Below are positions 8,598-18,603 of a stretch of 64,000 nucleotides of DNA, piece by piece (position 1 is the stretch's first letter; each line of letters begins with the position of its first letter). Under the pieces are notes generated by a model. The model did no database searches, was not told the origin of the DNA, and saw nothing but the letters and a program-made list of their open reading frames with translations. Origin of the DNA: Hyphomicrobiales bacterium (GTDB lineage Bacteria; Pseudomonadota; Alphaproteobacteria; Rhizobiales; Xanthobacteraceae); contig JAFKKH010000025.1 of the NCBI GenBank assembly GCA_017305665.1, positions 62,001-126,000 on the forward strand. The letters are read 5' to 3'. The translations under genes were made by a program, and so were the position numbers.

Positions 8598-9851
8598 ATG
8601 GTCGCCTTTAAGTCCGATTTTCTCAAAATTCTCCAGGAACGGGGCTTCATTCACCAGTGCTCCGATTTCGAGGGGCTGGATGCGCTGGCCGCCAAGGGCC
8701 TGGCGACGGCTTACGTCGGCTATGACTGCACCGCGCCCTCGCTGCACATCGGTCACCTGCTCTCGATCATGATGATGCACTGGCTACAGCAGACCGGAAA
8801 CAAGCCGATCGCGCTGATGGGCGGCGGTACCACGCGCGTCGGCGATCCGTCGGGCCGCGACGAAACGCGCAAGATCCTGAGCTATGAGCAGATCGATGCC
8901 AACAAAGAATCGATCAAGGGAACATTTTCGAAATTTCTCACCTTCGGTGATGGCAAGAACGGCGCCGTGATGGCGGACAACGCCGAATGGCTCACCAAGC
9001 TCAACTACATCGAGATGTTGCGCGACGTCGGCCGGCATTTCTCCATCAACCGCATGCTCACGATGGACAGCGTGAAGATGCGGCTCGAGCGCGAGCAGGA
9101 ACTCTCGTTCATCGAATTCAACTACATGATCCTGCAGTCCTACGATTTTGTGGAGCTGGCGCGCCGCTATGGCTGCAACTTGCAGATGGGCGGTTCGGAT
9201 CAGTGGGGCAATATCGTCAACGGAGTCGATCTCGGCCGCCGCATGGGCACGCATCAACTCTATGCGCTGACCTGCCCGCTGCTCACGACGTCATCGGGCG
9301 CCAAGATGGGCAAGACCGCAGCGGGCGCGGTGTGGCTCAATGCCGGCATGCTGCCGGTCTACGATTATTGGCAGTTCTGGCGCAACACCGAGGACGGCGA
9401 CGTCACACGCTTCCTCAAGCTGTTCACGCTCCTGCCGATGGGCGAGATCACGAAGTTGGCTGACTTGCAGGGCGCCGAGATCAACGAAGCCAAGAAGGTG
9501 CTGGCGACCGAGGCGACCGCGCTGCTGCACGGTCGCGCCGAAGCCGAGAAGGCGGCCGACACCGCTCGCACGACCTTCGAGCAAGGCGCCATCGCCGAGA
9601 GCCTTCCGACCCTGGACATTCCGCAGAGCGAATTTTCCGCCGGCGCCAGCGTGCTGTCGCTGTTCGTCAAGGCAGGTCTCGTCGCGTCGAACGGCGAAGC
9701 GCGCCGTCAGATCAAGGGCGGCGGCCTGCGGGTCAACGATGTCACCGTCTCCGACGAGAAGATGATTCTGACGCCCGCCGACCTCACGCCCGAAGGCGTC
9801 ATCAAGCTCTCCTTCGGCAAGAAGCGCCACGTGCTGCTGCGACCTGCATAG
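8598..9851 (+). CDS. tyrS: Tyrosyl-tRNA synthetase
   Basis: Class I aminoacyl-tRNA synthetase charging tRNA-Tyr, 417 aa. The HIGH motif is in [11 protein letters not shown] (about residue 53) and the KMSKS-like loop is [12 protein letters not shown] (about residue 234). The tyrosine-binding [12 protein letters not shown] and GGSDQWGNI blocks are intact. A C-terminal S4 RNA-binding domain follows (about 350-417). No T-box or other leader element is apparent in the short upstream gap. Confidence 0.98.
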   Translation: MVAFKSDFLKILQERGFIHQCSDFEGLDALAAKGLATAYVGYDCTAPSLHIGHLLSIMMMHWLQQTGNKPIALMGGGTTRVGDPSGRDETRKILSYEQIDANKESIKGTFSKFLTFGDGKNGAVMADNAEWLTKLNYIEMLRDVGRHFSINRMLTMDSVKMRLEREQELSFIEFNYMILQSYDFVELARRYGCNLQMGGSDQWGNIVNGVDLGRRMGTHQLYALTCPLLTTSSGAKMGKTAAGAVWLNAGMLPVYDYWQFWRNTEDGDVTRFLKLFTLLPMGEITKLADLQGAEINEAKKVLATEATALLHGRAEAEKAADTARTTFEQGAIAESLPTLDIPQSEFSAGASVLSLFVKAGLVASNGEARRQIKGGGLRVNDVTVSDEKMILTPADLTPEGVIKLSFGKKRHVLLRPA

Positions 9852-9908
9852 CCGCATTCCCAAATGGCGGCTGCTCATGACAGCCGAATTGGGCTCCATG
9901 ATCGTGTC

Positions 9909-11150
9909 ATGCATTTTGACCGGATCGATCGCCCGACAGACCAACGCAGCGCACAGCGCACCGCACTCGCCATTCTCGGCGTCTGCTTCGTGCTGTCCGT
10001 GCTCGGCCGTGGTCTCGGCGAAACATTCACGGTGTTCCTGCTGCCGATCTCGCAATCGTTCGGCTGGGACCGTGCCGATGTGGTGTCGATCTATTCGCTC
10101 ACCTCGCTGTGCGGCGGCCTCGCTGCGCCGCTGATCGGCCGACTGTTCGACCGCTCGGGCCCCCGCATCGTCTACACGCTCGGTATGCTACTGCTGGGCG
10201 GCGCATTCCTCGCCACCTCCTACGCGCAGCACCTGTGGCAGTTCCGACTGACGATCGGACTGTGCGTCGGCTTCGGCATCGCCTGCATCGGCATCGTCCC
10301 GAACTCGATCCTGCTCGGACGCTGGTTCACCAAGCGGCTACCGACGGCCATGTCGGTCGTCTATTCGGCCACCGGCGCCGGTGTCCTCCTGCTGCTTCCG
10401 GCCGCGCAAATCCTGATCGACCGTTTTGGCTGGCGGGGCGCTTATGAATGGTTCGGCATCGCCATGCTGGCCCTCTTGCTGCCGCTGCTGATCTTGCCCT
10501 GGACGCTGTTCGCCAAGGGCTCTGGCCACATGGAGAAAGCTGCGACGGCCGATCTCGCCGACGAAGGCTGGACATTGCTCAGCGCCATGCGGCATCACGC
10601 GTTCTGGGCACTGTTTGCGACGTTCTTCTTCACGGCGATCGGGATGTACGCCATTTCGCCCGAAATCGTGGCCTATCTGATCGACGTCGGGTTTCCGCCC
10701 TTGCAAGCGGCGACCGCGTGGGGCTTCAGCGGCGTCGTTTTGCTGTTTGGCATGCTCGGTGTGAGCTGGCTCGATGGCGTGATCGGCCGCCGACCCTCCG
10801 TATTGTTCAGCTACGCGCTGTCAATCGTCGGCATCATCATGCTGTGGTTGCTGCGGTGGTATCCGAACTATTTTCTGCTGACCGGATTCGTCGTCTGCTT
10901 CGGCAGCATGGTCGGATCGCGCGGGCCGCTGATCACTTCAACCGCCATGAAGATCTTCCGGGGCGAGCGCGTCGGCACCATCTACGGCACGATCACGATC
11001 GGGAGCGGACTGGGATCTGCACTCGGCTCGTGGTGCGGAGGTCTGATCCACGACTGGACCCACAGCTACAATCCGCTGCTCGCCTTCGCCTTGATCGCCG
11101 TCATATTGGGAATGATCCCGTTTCTCGTCGTACCGGCTCTCAGGGAGTGA
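9909..11150 (+). CDS. MFS transporter, 12 membrane spans
   Basis: A major facilitator protein of about 413 aa from the ATG at 9909 (MHFDRIDRPTDQRSAQRT); an upstream in-frame start at 9864 cannot be excluded. The cytoplasmic loop after span 2 reads GRLFDRSGPRIVYTLG, the MFS A-motif, and GVSWLDGVIGRRPS is its counterpart in the second half. The overall look is of the monocarboxylate / oxalate-formate antiporter branch, but the substrate is unknown. It follows tyrS by 57 bases and ends 4 bases before the convergent AsmA-like gene. Confidence 0.88.
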   Translation: MHFDRIDRPTDQRSAQRTALAILGVCFVLSVLGRGLGETFTVFLLPISQSFGWDRADVVSIYSLTSLCGGLAAPLIGRLFDRSGPRIVYTLGMLLLGGAFLATSYAQHLWQFRLTIGLCVGFGIACIGIVPNSILLGRWFTKRLPTAMSVVYSATGAGVLLLLPAAQILIDRFGWRGAYEWFGIAMLALLLPLLILPWTLFAKGSGHMEKAATADLADEGWTLLSAMRHHAFWALFATFFFTAIGMYAISPEIVAYLIDVGFPPLQAATAWGFSGVVLLFGMLGVSWLDGVIGRRPSVLFSYALSIVGIIMLWLLRWYPNYFLLTGFVVCFGSMVGSRGPLITSTAMKIFRGERVGTIYGTITIGSGLGSALGSWCGGLIHDWTHSYNPLLAFALIAVILGMIPFLVVPALRE

Positions 11151-11154
11151 GCGA

Positions 11155-14100
11155 TCAGTTTCCGGTCGACGACGGATACTCGATCTGATTGGCCGGCTTG
11201 CCGGTCTGGAATTCGAAGATCTTGCGCAGCACGCCGGGCGCCATGGCCGAAATCGGGTTGACGCGCAGTTGCGGCTGGCCGGGCGTTCCCACCACTTCAT
11301 ACGTCACGCCGATCAATCCCTCGTTGCTGCCGCCGCCGAGGAACAGGCCAACAATCGGAATTTGTCCGAAGATGTTGTTGAGGCCGTACATCGGCACGAA
11401 CGTGCCGCTCATACGCACCTGATTGCCGGGGAAGTCGATATGTCCCTCGATGGTCGCGCCGATCATCGGCCCCTTGACGACGCCGTCACGAACCGTGAGC
11501 TGCCCGTTCTGCCGGCTGAACTCGGCACGCAGACGCGAGAACGAAATGCCGTTCTGCACGTTCTGCGGGCCGCCGGCCGCAGCCCGGTCCAGCGCCGTCT
11601 CCCCCTTGATGGTGAAATCGCGAACGTTGATCAGGCCCTGCTTGGCACGCTGATCCGTTGAAGGCGGGTCCATCGCCAGCGCGAGTTGGCCGCCGAACAT
11701 TTTTCCGTAGGTGTCGGTGAAGCGGAAGAATGCGCCGGCGTCATTGGTTTCGACCAGAATGATATCCCGTCCTCCCGGACGCCCGCGCAGTTCGCCGGTC
11801 AGCGAGGTATCGCGCCCGATCTTCCCGCTCATGGTGAAGCTGCGGATCGAGCCGTTGCGCCGGGACATCTTCACATCCGCGCTGCGCACGGCTTCACCGT
11901 AAAAGCCGGCAACGGCGCCAAGTTTCATGTCGACGTCGACGTCGATGCTCTTGGCCTTGCCCTTGGCCTCAGTCTGCTTGCCCGAGATCGCCGATTTGAT
12001 GAAGCCGCGGCCGTCGAAGACATCACCGCGCATCACGATCTTCAATACACCGTCCGCATTTCGCTCGGCCTTCAGCGAAGCCTTGTCGCCCTCCGAGGGC
12101 GCATAGACCGGGAAGCTGGCATTCAGCAGTTCGCCGTTCTGATCGATTTCCAGCGAACCCTTGATCGTGACGCCGCCGCCATCAATGACGATATCCTCAA
12201 GACGCGTCGATTGCGGCTTCTGCACCACGTTGAACGCCGCATGGCCGGATTTGCCCGGCAATTTGACCCAGCCGGGCAGAAGGTTATCGAGCTTTAGTGA
12301 CGTGAGGTCGGCGTCGATGCCGATCTTGCTGTCCTTGTCGCCGATTTTGCCGGTGACCTTAACCGGTATCGCGCCGGTCGCTCCTGACCCAAGATCCAGC
12401 CCGAGCCTGGCGCGGCTCGCATCGTCCAGTGTCGCTTGCAACTTGATGTCCGCGTCGCCATCCGCCGGCTTGCGGTAGTCCAGCGACGCCGGCTGTCCGT
12501 TGATCTTGACGTCGCCCTTGACCTGATAGCCCTGATTGTTGGCAACGATCTTGAGCGTGGTTGCCTCGAGCTTCTGGTTCATCACCAGCTTGTCGGCGGA
12601 AAAGCCGGCAATATCGGCGGTGACGGAATAGGTGGTATCTTCCTTGGTCAGTTCGCGCTGGATCGGCAGGCCGAGCATCACCTGTGCCGAGACGGTTCCC
12701 TTGCTGGAATTGGGATCGATCAGATTGCCGGCGACGTCACTCAATCGATTGGACGACAGGATTTCGGCGGCTGCGGGCACCGGACCATCGATTCTGAACT
12801 TTACCCGGGCCGGCGCCGGCTTGGGTGCCATGTCCGGCACCTCGAAGACGATATCGGACAGCGTGAGCTTGCGGCCCGTCGGGGTATCCGCCATGGCCTG
12901 TCCGATCGTCACCGTCGCTGTCCTGCCGGTGACGTGCGCGCGAAGATCCGCATCGTGAATCGACGGCATTTCGTCGACCGGATGCAGCGTCACGTTGTTG
13001 GCCATGATGTCGACGGAGAGACCATCATCGGGGATCGGCGGCCCGCGCCGCGACAGGTTATGAATGGGTGAATTGACGCCGATCTCGATACGCTGCAGGG
13101 AGCCACTCTCGATCCGCTCCATCACCCATTCGCGCACCTCGGGCACGATCAGGATCGGCCACATGCTCTTCAGTGCAGCCGCCGACATCGGCGTGCCCGC
13201 AAAGCCGAGCTTCAAGCGGGGCTCGCCGGAATAATCGATGCTGCCGGTACCAGCGACGCCGATTTCGCCGTTGCTGATATCGGCTTGAGTCAGCACCACC
13301 TGCTTGTGTTCGGTATCGAAGCGGACTCCGATCGCAATGCGGTTGAAGATCAGGGGCTTTTCACCATCGGAGCCGGCAAGAACGATGGTGCCGCCACTCA
13401 ATCCCATCCGCCAATCGGGAATGCGGCCGTTCGGCGGCTCGAGGTGAGCCAGAAGCGTAATCCGGTTGTGGCCGGAGATAATCTTGAACGGCGCGACCAG
13501 AACACGACGGCCGGCATCCCATTCCACGTTCATTTCGATCTGATCGATCGACATAGGATAGTCGGGCGTGTCGCTGTCGATGATCGTGCCCTTGCCCGCG
13601 AAGAGACTGCCGCGGAAATAGGTCGGCAAGCCGTCACGGCCGATTTCCCCTTTCAGTTCGCCGCTCAAGGGCATGTCGGCGCTGTAAGTCAGGTTCTTGA
13701 CGCGTAGCGCGAGCAGGATGTTCTTCGCCGGGATCTTGTTGGCGCGGAGATCGACCGTGCGGACGCCGTCAGCAGGCGGCCCGACCATGACGCGGAGCGA
13801 CCAGGCATTGTCGCCCTCTTCGCCGACGCTGAATACGGCCCCGCCTCCGCTCGCGCGGCGAAGACTGAGGCTGATGTTGTCGAAGCTCCAATGATTACCG
13901 CGCTGCTGATCCTCGACCACCAGCTTGCCGTTCTTCAAACCGATCTCGTTGAGATTCTGACCGTCGAGCCCCGTCAGGCTAAGGCTGTCGAGCCAACTCA
14001 GCCCTGCCAACAAACCGTTGACGCTGGAACGATCTGGGGAAGTCGTGGGCGGCGGCGACGCTTGGGGGCTGTGCCCGGCGGCTTGCTGCGATCGAGTAGG

Positions 14101-14904
14101 CTGCGGATCGCCGATGGGGAGCAGCGGAGGCGCGGCCGGGGGATCCGATGCGACGCCGGTGGCGAGCGGTCTGGCATTGTCGCCGGCCGAAACGATCACC
14201 TGCCCGTCGGGCGTAATCCGGACCGAGAGTTCGGCGTCGACCAGATTGAGGCTTTCGGCGCGCAAACGCCCCGTCAGCAACGCCATGCCGGACAGCTTGA
14301 CCTCGGCTTTCGGCGCGCTCGCGATAATCGCATGGTCGCGATCGCGGACGACGACATCACGAATGCGGACCGCGATACGGATACGGCCAGCACGCTCGAT
14401 CTGCGTACCGCCGATCTCCACCGTGTTGTCGTGGCCGATGTTTTCCTCGATGGCTTCGGCAAGCCACGGTGTCACCATATCGAGATTGACGGGACCGGCG
14501 CCGAGGCGCCACCAGAGCGCACCAAACCCGGCGGCAAATACCGCCATGAGGACGACCGCGGTGATGACGAGGCGCTTGATCCAGCGCTCTCCCGCCAGCC
14601 AGTTTCTGAACCGGCTGAACCGATCGCCGAACCTGTGGAGTCGCGAATCCGACCGCGACAAGAGCCGGCGTGTGCGACGACGGACGACCTCGTCGTGCTC
14701 TTCGTCCCAGTCGGTATGGTCCCATTGCGAGACCGCGTTGCCGCCGCGCGGATCGGAAGGTGGTGTCGGCGTCTTCCTTGCCATCGTCTCTCGGTACCGG
14801 CCTGGACCTGACCAGTCACCGCCATCAGTTTGCGGGTCGACCCGAGACGACCGCCTCTGTGACGGCATCGCTGCCAATCCACGATCTAGCTTATTACGCG
14901 TCAT
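11155..14904 (-). CDS. Large AsmA/YhdP-like envelope protein (DUF3971 type)
   Basis: A 1249-aa protein with one N-terminal transmembrane segment, LVITAVVLMAVFAAGFGALWW (about residues 109-129), followed by more than 1000 residues of beta-rich repeats without catalytic motifs. The C-terminus (DFPGNQVRMSGTFVPMYGLN, then IPIVGLFLGGGSNEGLIGVT) is the AsmA-like end typical of YhdP proteins. Homologues in this superfamily form long bridges that move phospholipids between inner and outer membrane. The first ATG is at 14904; an alternative at 14784 (MARKTPTPPSDP) has a GAGAG just upstream and may be the true start. It is divergent from the peroxiredoxin. Confidence 0.85.
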   Translation of the reverse strand: MTRNKLDRGLAAMPSQRRSSRVDPQTDGGDWSGPGRYRETMARKTPTPPSDPRGGNAVSQWDHTDWDEEHDEVVRRRTRRLLSRSDSRLHRFGDRFSRFRNWLAGERWIKRLVITAVVLMAVFAAGFGALWWRLGAGPVNLDMVTPWLAEAIEENIGHDNTVEIGGTQIERAGRIRIAVRIRDVVVRDRDHAIIASAPKAEVKLSGMALLTGRLRAESLNLVDAELSVRITPDGQVIVSAGDNARPLATGVASDPPAAPPLLPIGDPQPTRSQQAAGHSPQASPPPTTSPDRSSVNGLLAGLSWLDSLSLTGLDGQNLNEIGLKNGKLVVEDQQRGNHWSFDNISLSLRRASGGGAVFSVGEEGDNAWSLRVMVGPPADGVRTVDLRANKIPAKNILLALRVKNLTYSADMPLSGELKGEIGRDGLPTYFRGSLFAGKGTIIDSDTPDYPMSIDQIEMNVEWDAGRRVLVAPFKIISGHNRITLLAHLEPPNGRIPDWRMGLSGGTIVLAGSDGEKPLIFNRIAIGVRFDTEHKQVVLTQADISNGEIGVAGTGSIDYSGEPRLKLGFAGTPMSAAALKSMWPILIVPEVREWVMERIESGSLQRIEIGVNSPIHNLSRRGPPIPDDGLSVDIMANNVTLHPVDEMPSIHDADLRAHVTGRTATVTIGQAMADTPTGRKLTLSDIVFEVPDMAPKPAPARVKFRIDGPVPAAAEILSSNRLSDVAGNLIDPNSSKGTVSAQVMLGLPIQRELTKEDTTYSVTADIAGFSADKLVMNQKLEATTLKIVANNQGYQVKGDVKINGQPASLDYRKPADGDADIKLQATLDDASRARLGLDLGSGATGAIPVKVTGKIGDKDSKIGIDADLTSLKLDNLLPGWVKLPGKSGHAAFNVVQKPQSTRLEDIVIDGGGVTIKGSLEIDQNGELLNASFPVYAPSEGDKASLKAERNADGVLKIVMRGDVFDGRGFIKSAISGKQTEAKGKAKSIDVDVDMKLGAVAGFYGEAVRSADVKMSRRNGSIRSFTMSGKIGRDTSLTGELRGRPGGRDIILVETNDAGAFFRFTDTYGKMFGGQLALAMDPPSTDQRAKQGLINVRDFTIKGETALDRAAAGGPQNVQNGISFSRLRAEFSRQNGQLTVRDGVVKGPMIGATIEGHIDFPGNQVRMSGTFVPMYGLNNIFGQIPIVGLFLGGGSNEGLIGVTYEVVGTPGQPQLRVNPISAMAPGVLRKIFEFQTGKPANQIEYPSSTGN

Positions 14905-15078
14905 CCGGCCCTTGATGCCTATCGAGCAGAAAATGGGACGGATCGTTCGTCGAATCTCTTGTAGACCATACCCCGCGATCGCCAGAAATGCATGACGGCG
15001 ACGGCGTGGCCGAACCGCTGCGATACCGCCGGCGCACGATCGGATACTGACCGGCTGAAAGCGACGAAAGGAAGGCGT

Positions 15079-15771
15079 ATGTCCAAGAAAATGCGCAAGA
15101 AATCCTCCAAACCGAACACCGGCAAAGTTACCCGCGAAAAACCGCAGGGACCGAAGAAGCTGTCACGGAAAACGAACCGGGCTGCCTCGTCCTCGGCCGG
15201 CAAATCGTCTAAGACCCGCGTATCGGCGCCGCGCCCCGAATCGTCGCGCAGAGACGCGCAGAAGCCGTTAAAGACCGCGCCCTCAAAGACCGCTCCCTCA
15301 CACAACGCCGGGCCCGCCGAAGGCGCCCGAGCGCCGGCTTTCGACCTGCCCCGGGACGGCGGCACGCGGGTGTCGCTCAACGACTTTGCCGGACAGAAGC
15401 TCGTGATCTTTTTCTATCCGCGTGCCGACACGCCCGGCTGCACCCGCGAGGCGATCGATTTCACCCGACTCACGAGCGCGTTCGCGGCCTGCGGAACAGC
15501 GGTGCTTGGGGTGTCTGCCGACCCCGTCAAGGCGCAAGAGTCTTTTCGCACCAAGCACAAGCTGTCCGTCCCTCTGATGTCAGATGAGGCGCACGGGATG
15601 CTGGAAGCCTATGGCGCGTGGGGCGAAAAATCCATGTACGGCAGGACCTTCCTTGGCATTCTTCGCACCACCGTGCTGGTGGACAGGAATGGGCGGATCG
15701 CGAAGGTCTGGCGCAAGGTCAAGGTCGACGGCCATGCCGACGAGGTGCTGGCAGCCGCACAGAGCCTCTAA
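15079..15771 (+). CDS. bcp: BCP/PrxQ-type peroxiredoxin with a long basic N-terminal tail
   Basis: Thiol peroxidase, 230 aa. The ATG at 15079 follows GAAAGGAAGG and starts MSKKMRKKSSKPNTGK. Residues 1 to about 75 are lysine/arginine/serine/alanine-rich and look disordered; the peroxiredoxin domain follows, beginning GARAPAFDLPRDGG. The peroxidatic cysteine is in YPRADTPGCTREAIDF; a second cysteine lies about 25 residues later (FAACGTAVLGV), while the C+5 resolving cysteine of classic PrxQ is replaced (the residues after it are TREAI). The basic tail is unusual for this family. Confidence 0.93.
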   Translation: MSKKMRKKSSKPNTGKVTREKPQGPKKLSRKTNRAASSSAGKSSKTRVSAPRPESSRRDAQKPLKTAPSKTAPSHNAGPAEGARAPAFDLPRDGGTRVSLNDFAGQKLVIFFYPRADTPGCTREAIDFTRLTSAFAACGTAVLGVSADPVKAQESFRTKHKLSVPLMSDEAHGMLEAYGAWGEKSMYGRTFLGILRTTVLVDRNGRIAKVWRKVKVDGHADEVLAAAQSL

Positions 15772-15871
15772 GAAGCGCACACCATTTTCCGAAAATTAAC
15801 CATGAACGGTTCAAATCAGCATCGAAGTTGAGCCGACTGGAACCTGTTTCAGGCCCGGCCCGGGAGTGCCG

Positions 15872-17215
15872 ATGTCGTACCGTTCCAGTCAGTATGCCGA
15901 GTATCCGCAGCATCACGCGCACGATCACGGACGCCCCCCTTCGCGTCGCCCGGTTTCATCCCAGACACCGCCTCGCGCGAAAGAGTCACAGCGCAGCTAC
16001 ACCATTGCCCATGCCGGCAGGCAGGTCCGCTTTGGGCCTGTGGTGTTCTGGATCGCAGTCGGAACGGTCTCGCTGCTCGGGATCTGGTCGGCGGCGACTG
16101 CGACCTATTTCGCTTTCCGAGATGACGTGCTGACGCGGCTCATCGCGCGCCAAGCCGACATGCAGTACGCCTATGAGGACCGCATTGCGGAATTGCGCGC
16201 ACGGATCGATCGGACCACCAGCCGGCAGTTGCTTGATCAGGAACAGTTCGACAAGAAGCTCGGCGATATCATGCGCCGCCAGGCAGTGCTCGAATCGCGC
16301 GCCGCCGCCTTGAGCGCACTGCCCGACACCGCAACGACGGGCTCGATCAAGGGATCGTCGCGACGAGGCGGTAACGCATCCGATGCAGGCGCGTCAGGTT
16401 CTGCAAAACCCTCCCCGATCAACGACACCACCACTTTCGTGGCGCCGCCAGACCGCGAAGCGCGGCTCGACTCCCGCCGCGCCAATCCTTCGAAGGCCGC
16501 AGGCGTCGGCAGTGAATTAACTCACCTCGAAGCCTCGCTCAACCGGATCGAAGGCCGTCAGATGGCTGAACTGAATTCGGTCGAAGATCATATGGAATCC
16601 CGGATACGCCGGATGCGCGGGGTATTTTCCGATCTCGGACTCAACGCGGCGAAGATGAAAGCGGCCACACCGCACGCAGCCATGGGCGGACCCTACGTAC
16701 CGGTGAAGTTGCACACCAATGCCAGTCCGTTCGAGCGGCAGCTTTATCGTGTCAATCTGACTCGCGCACAGATCAATCAGCTAAGCCACACTCTCACCGT
16801 GGTTCCCTATCGCAAACCAGTCGGCGGCGAGGTCGAATTCACATCAGGCTTTGGCGTCCGCGTCGATCCTTTCGTGGGCCGGCCTGCGATGCATACAGGC
16901 CTCGATTTCCGCGCCTCCACCGGCGATCCGGTACACGCGACCGCAGACGGAAAGGTCGTCTCCGCCGGCTGGGCCGGCGGTTATGGACGGATGGTCGAAA
17001 TCGACCATGGCAACGGCCTGTCCACGCGCTATGGGCATCTCTCTGCAATCAATGTGAAGGTCGGCCAGTCCGTCAAGATCGGACAGGTGGTTGGCGAAGT
17101 CGGATCGACCGGACGTTCAACCGGCCCTCACCTACACTACGAAACGCGGGTCGACGGCGAAGCCGTCGACCCCCAGAAATTCCTGCGTGCGGGTGCCCGG
17201 TTGAGCGCGGGCTAG
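15872..17215 (+). CDS. M23-family peptidoglycan endopeptidase with membrane anchor and coiled coil
   Basis: A 447-aa cell-wall peptidase anchored in the inner membrane. The ATG at 15872 (MSYRSSQYAEYPQHH) is preceded by GGGAG; a GTG two codons upstream is the alternative. One transmembrane span (VVFWIAVGTVSLLGIWSAAT) lies at about residues 54-73, followed by a helical, likely coiled-coil region. The C-terminal LytM domain has both metal motifs: MHTGLDFRASTGDPVHA and GPHLHYETRVDGEAVDPQ. Such proteins cut peptide cross-links during growth or division, or activate amidases. It is convergent with the binding protein at 17227. Confidence 0.93.
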   Translation: MSYRSSQYAEYPQHHAHDHGRPPSRRPVSSQTPPRAKESQRSYTIAHAGRQVRFGPVVFWIAVGTVSLLGIWSAATATYFAFRDDVLTRLIARQADMQYAYEDRIAELRARIDRTTSRQLLDQEQFDKKLGDIMRRQAVLESRAAALSALPDTATTGSIKGSSRRGGNASDAGASGSAKPSPINDTTTFVAPPDREARLDSRRANPSKAAGVGSELTHLEASLNRIEGRQMAELNSVEDHMESRIRRMRGVFSDLGLNAAKMKAATPHAAMGGPYVPVKLHTNASPFERQLYRVNLTRAQINQLSHTLTVVPYRKPVGGEVEFTSGFGVRVDPFVGRPAMHTGLDFRASTGDPVHATADGKVVSAGWAGGYGRMVEIDHGNGLSTRYGHLSAINVKVGQSVKIGQVVGEVGSTGRSTGPHLHYETRVDGEAVDPQKFLRAGARLSAG

Positions 17216-17226
17216 ACTCTTCGAGG

Positions 17227-18450
17227 TCAGTGCCCCACTTCGCCGGTGATCACGTCGCCGAACAGTCGCCACGCCTCACCGTCGAACTTCATGAGTTGCA
17301 TCTGTTCGATCGGGAAGAAGTCCGTCGGTGACGTGTTGACCTTGATGCCCGGCAGCATCATGTCAGTCGTGAAATCCTTCAGGTTCGCAGCCTGCTTCAT
17401 CACATTCGCGCGCGTCAGGTCGTCGCCGCATTGCTTCAGCACCTGCACCATCGTCTGTGCCTGGACGTAACCGTACACGTTATTGGCGTTCGCCTTGTCG
17501 CCATCGGGATAGTATTTGTCCATGAACTCCCGCCACGTCTTGACGCCTGCATCGTCCTTCCAGGCAGGATCGGTCGGATCCTTGAGATAGGCAGTGGAGA
17601 TGATGCCTTTCGCATACTGAAGTCCCGCGGGTTTCAGGACGGCGGCGACCGACGTCGCAGTGTTGGCAAGGAAGAATTTCGGCTTCCAGCCGAGCTCGCC
17701 GACCTTCCGGATCGCCTGCGCCGATCCCTTCGGCGCCGCCCAAGAGAAGAAGATGTCGGCGCCGGAATTGTGCAACGCGACGATCTGGGAATCGATCGTA
17801 GGATCGGACACCTCGTACGACTTGTCGGCGATGATCATGCTGACCTTGTCGCCCAGGCCGTCGCGTAGCCCCTTGACCTGATCCTTGCCGGCGTCGTCGT
17901 TCTGCCAGAACACCGCGATCTTGCTGTTCGGGAAATGCTCGAGGATATATTTCGCGTAGATGCGGCCTTCGCTCTGATAGTTGGGCTGGAAACCCATGGT
18001 CCATGGAAAGTGTTTTGGATCGCCCCACTTGGTCGCACCCGACGCCACAAAGAGCTGCGGTACTTTCTTGACGTTCATGTATTTCTGAATGGCCGCATTC
18101 GACGGCGTTCCGAGCGGCTGAAAGATCAGCAGAACCTCATCGCTCTCCACCAGTTTCCGCGCCTGCTCGATCGCCTTGGGCGGACTGTAGGCGTCGTCAT
18201 AACTGATGAATTTGATCTTGCGGCCGTTGATGCCGCCCTCGGCATTGATCTTGTTGAAATAGGCGGCCTCCGATTTGCCGATCACGCCATAGGAGGACGC
18301 AGGCCCGCTGTAAGGCATGATGTTGCCGATCTTGATTTCGGTATCGCTGGCGCCGGGGTCGTATTTTTTCTCTGCGTGCGCGGCTGAGGCCATCATGGCC
18401 ACCGCTATGGCAAGGCTGATCGGGGTTAGACGGGTCGCAGACACCGGCAT
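17227..18450 (-). CDS. ABC transporter substrate-binding protein, branched-chain amino acid type
   Basis: A 407-aa periplasmic binding protein of the LivK-like class. The signal peptide runs to the cleavage region MMASAAHA-EKKYD (about residue 26). The mature part opens with the typical DTEIKIGNIMPYSGPASSYG and has two Rossmann-like lobes. In this lineage many such proteins bind aromatic or short organic acids, so the ligand is open. No permease or ATPase gene is adjacent, making it an orphan binding protein in this window. Confidence 0.92.
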   Translation of the reverse strand: MPVSATRLTPISLAIAVAMMASAAHAEKKYDPGASDTEIKIGNIMPYSGPASSYGVIGKSEAAYFNKINAEGGINGRKIKFISYDDAYSPPKAIEQARKLVESDEVLLIFQPLGTPSNAAIQKYMNVKKVPQLFVASGATKWGDPKHFPWTMGFQPNYQSEGRIYAKYILEHFPNSKIAVFWQNDDAGKDQVKGLRDGLGDKVSMIIADKSYEVSDPTIDSQIVALHNSGADIFFSWAAPKGSAQAIRKVGELGWKPKFFLANTATSVAAVLKPAGLQYAKGIISTAYLKDPTDPAWKDDAGVKTWREFMDKYYPDGDKANANNVYGYVQAQTMVQVLKQCGDDLTRANVMKQAANLKDFTTDMMLPGIKVNTSPTDFFPIEQMQLMKFDGEAWRLFGDVITGEVGH

Positions 18451-18603
18451 CGTTCTCTCCCTTGTTTATTGTTCCTTGCGTCAAGTGTTGCAGCACACGC
18501 CGATCCACGCAAGCGCGCGCAATTTCCACGCTGCGGAACAAGCGGTGTCGATGCGATGTCTGTTCTGATTGACGAAACGCACGAAGCCCCGTGCGCGAAG
18601 TTG

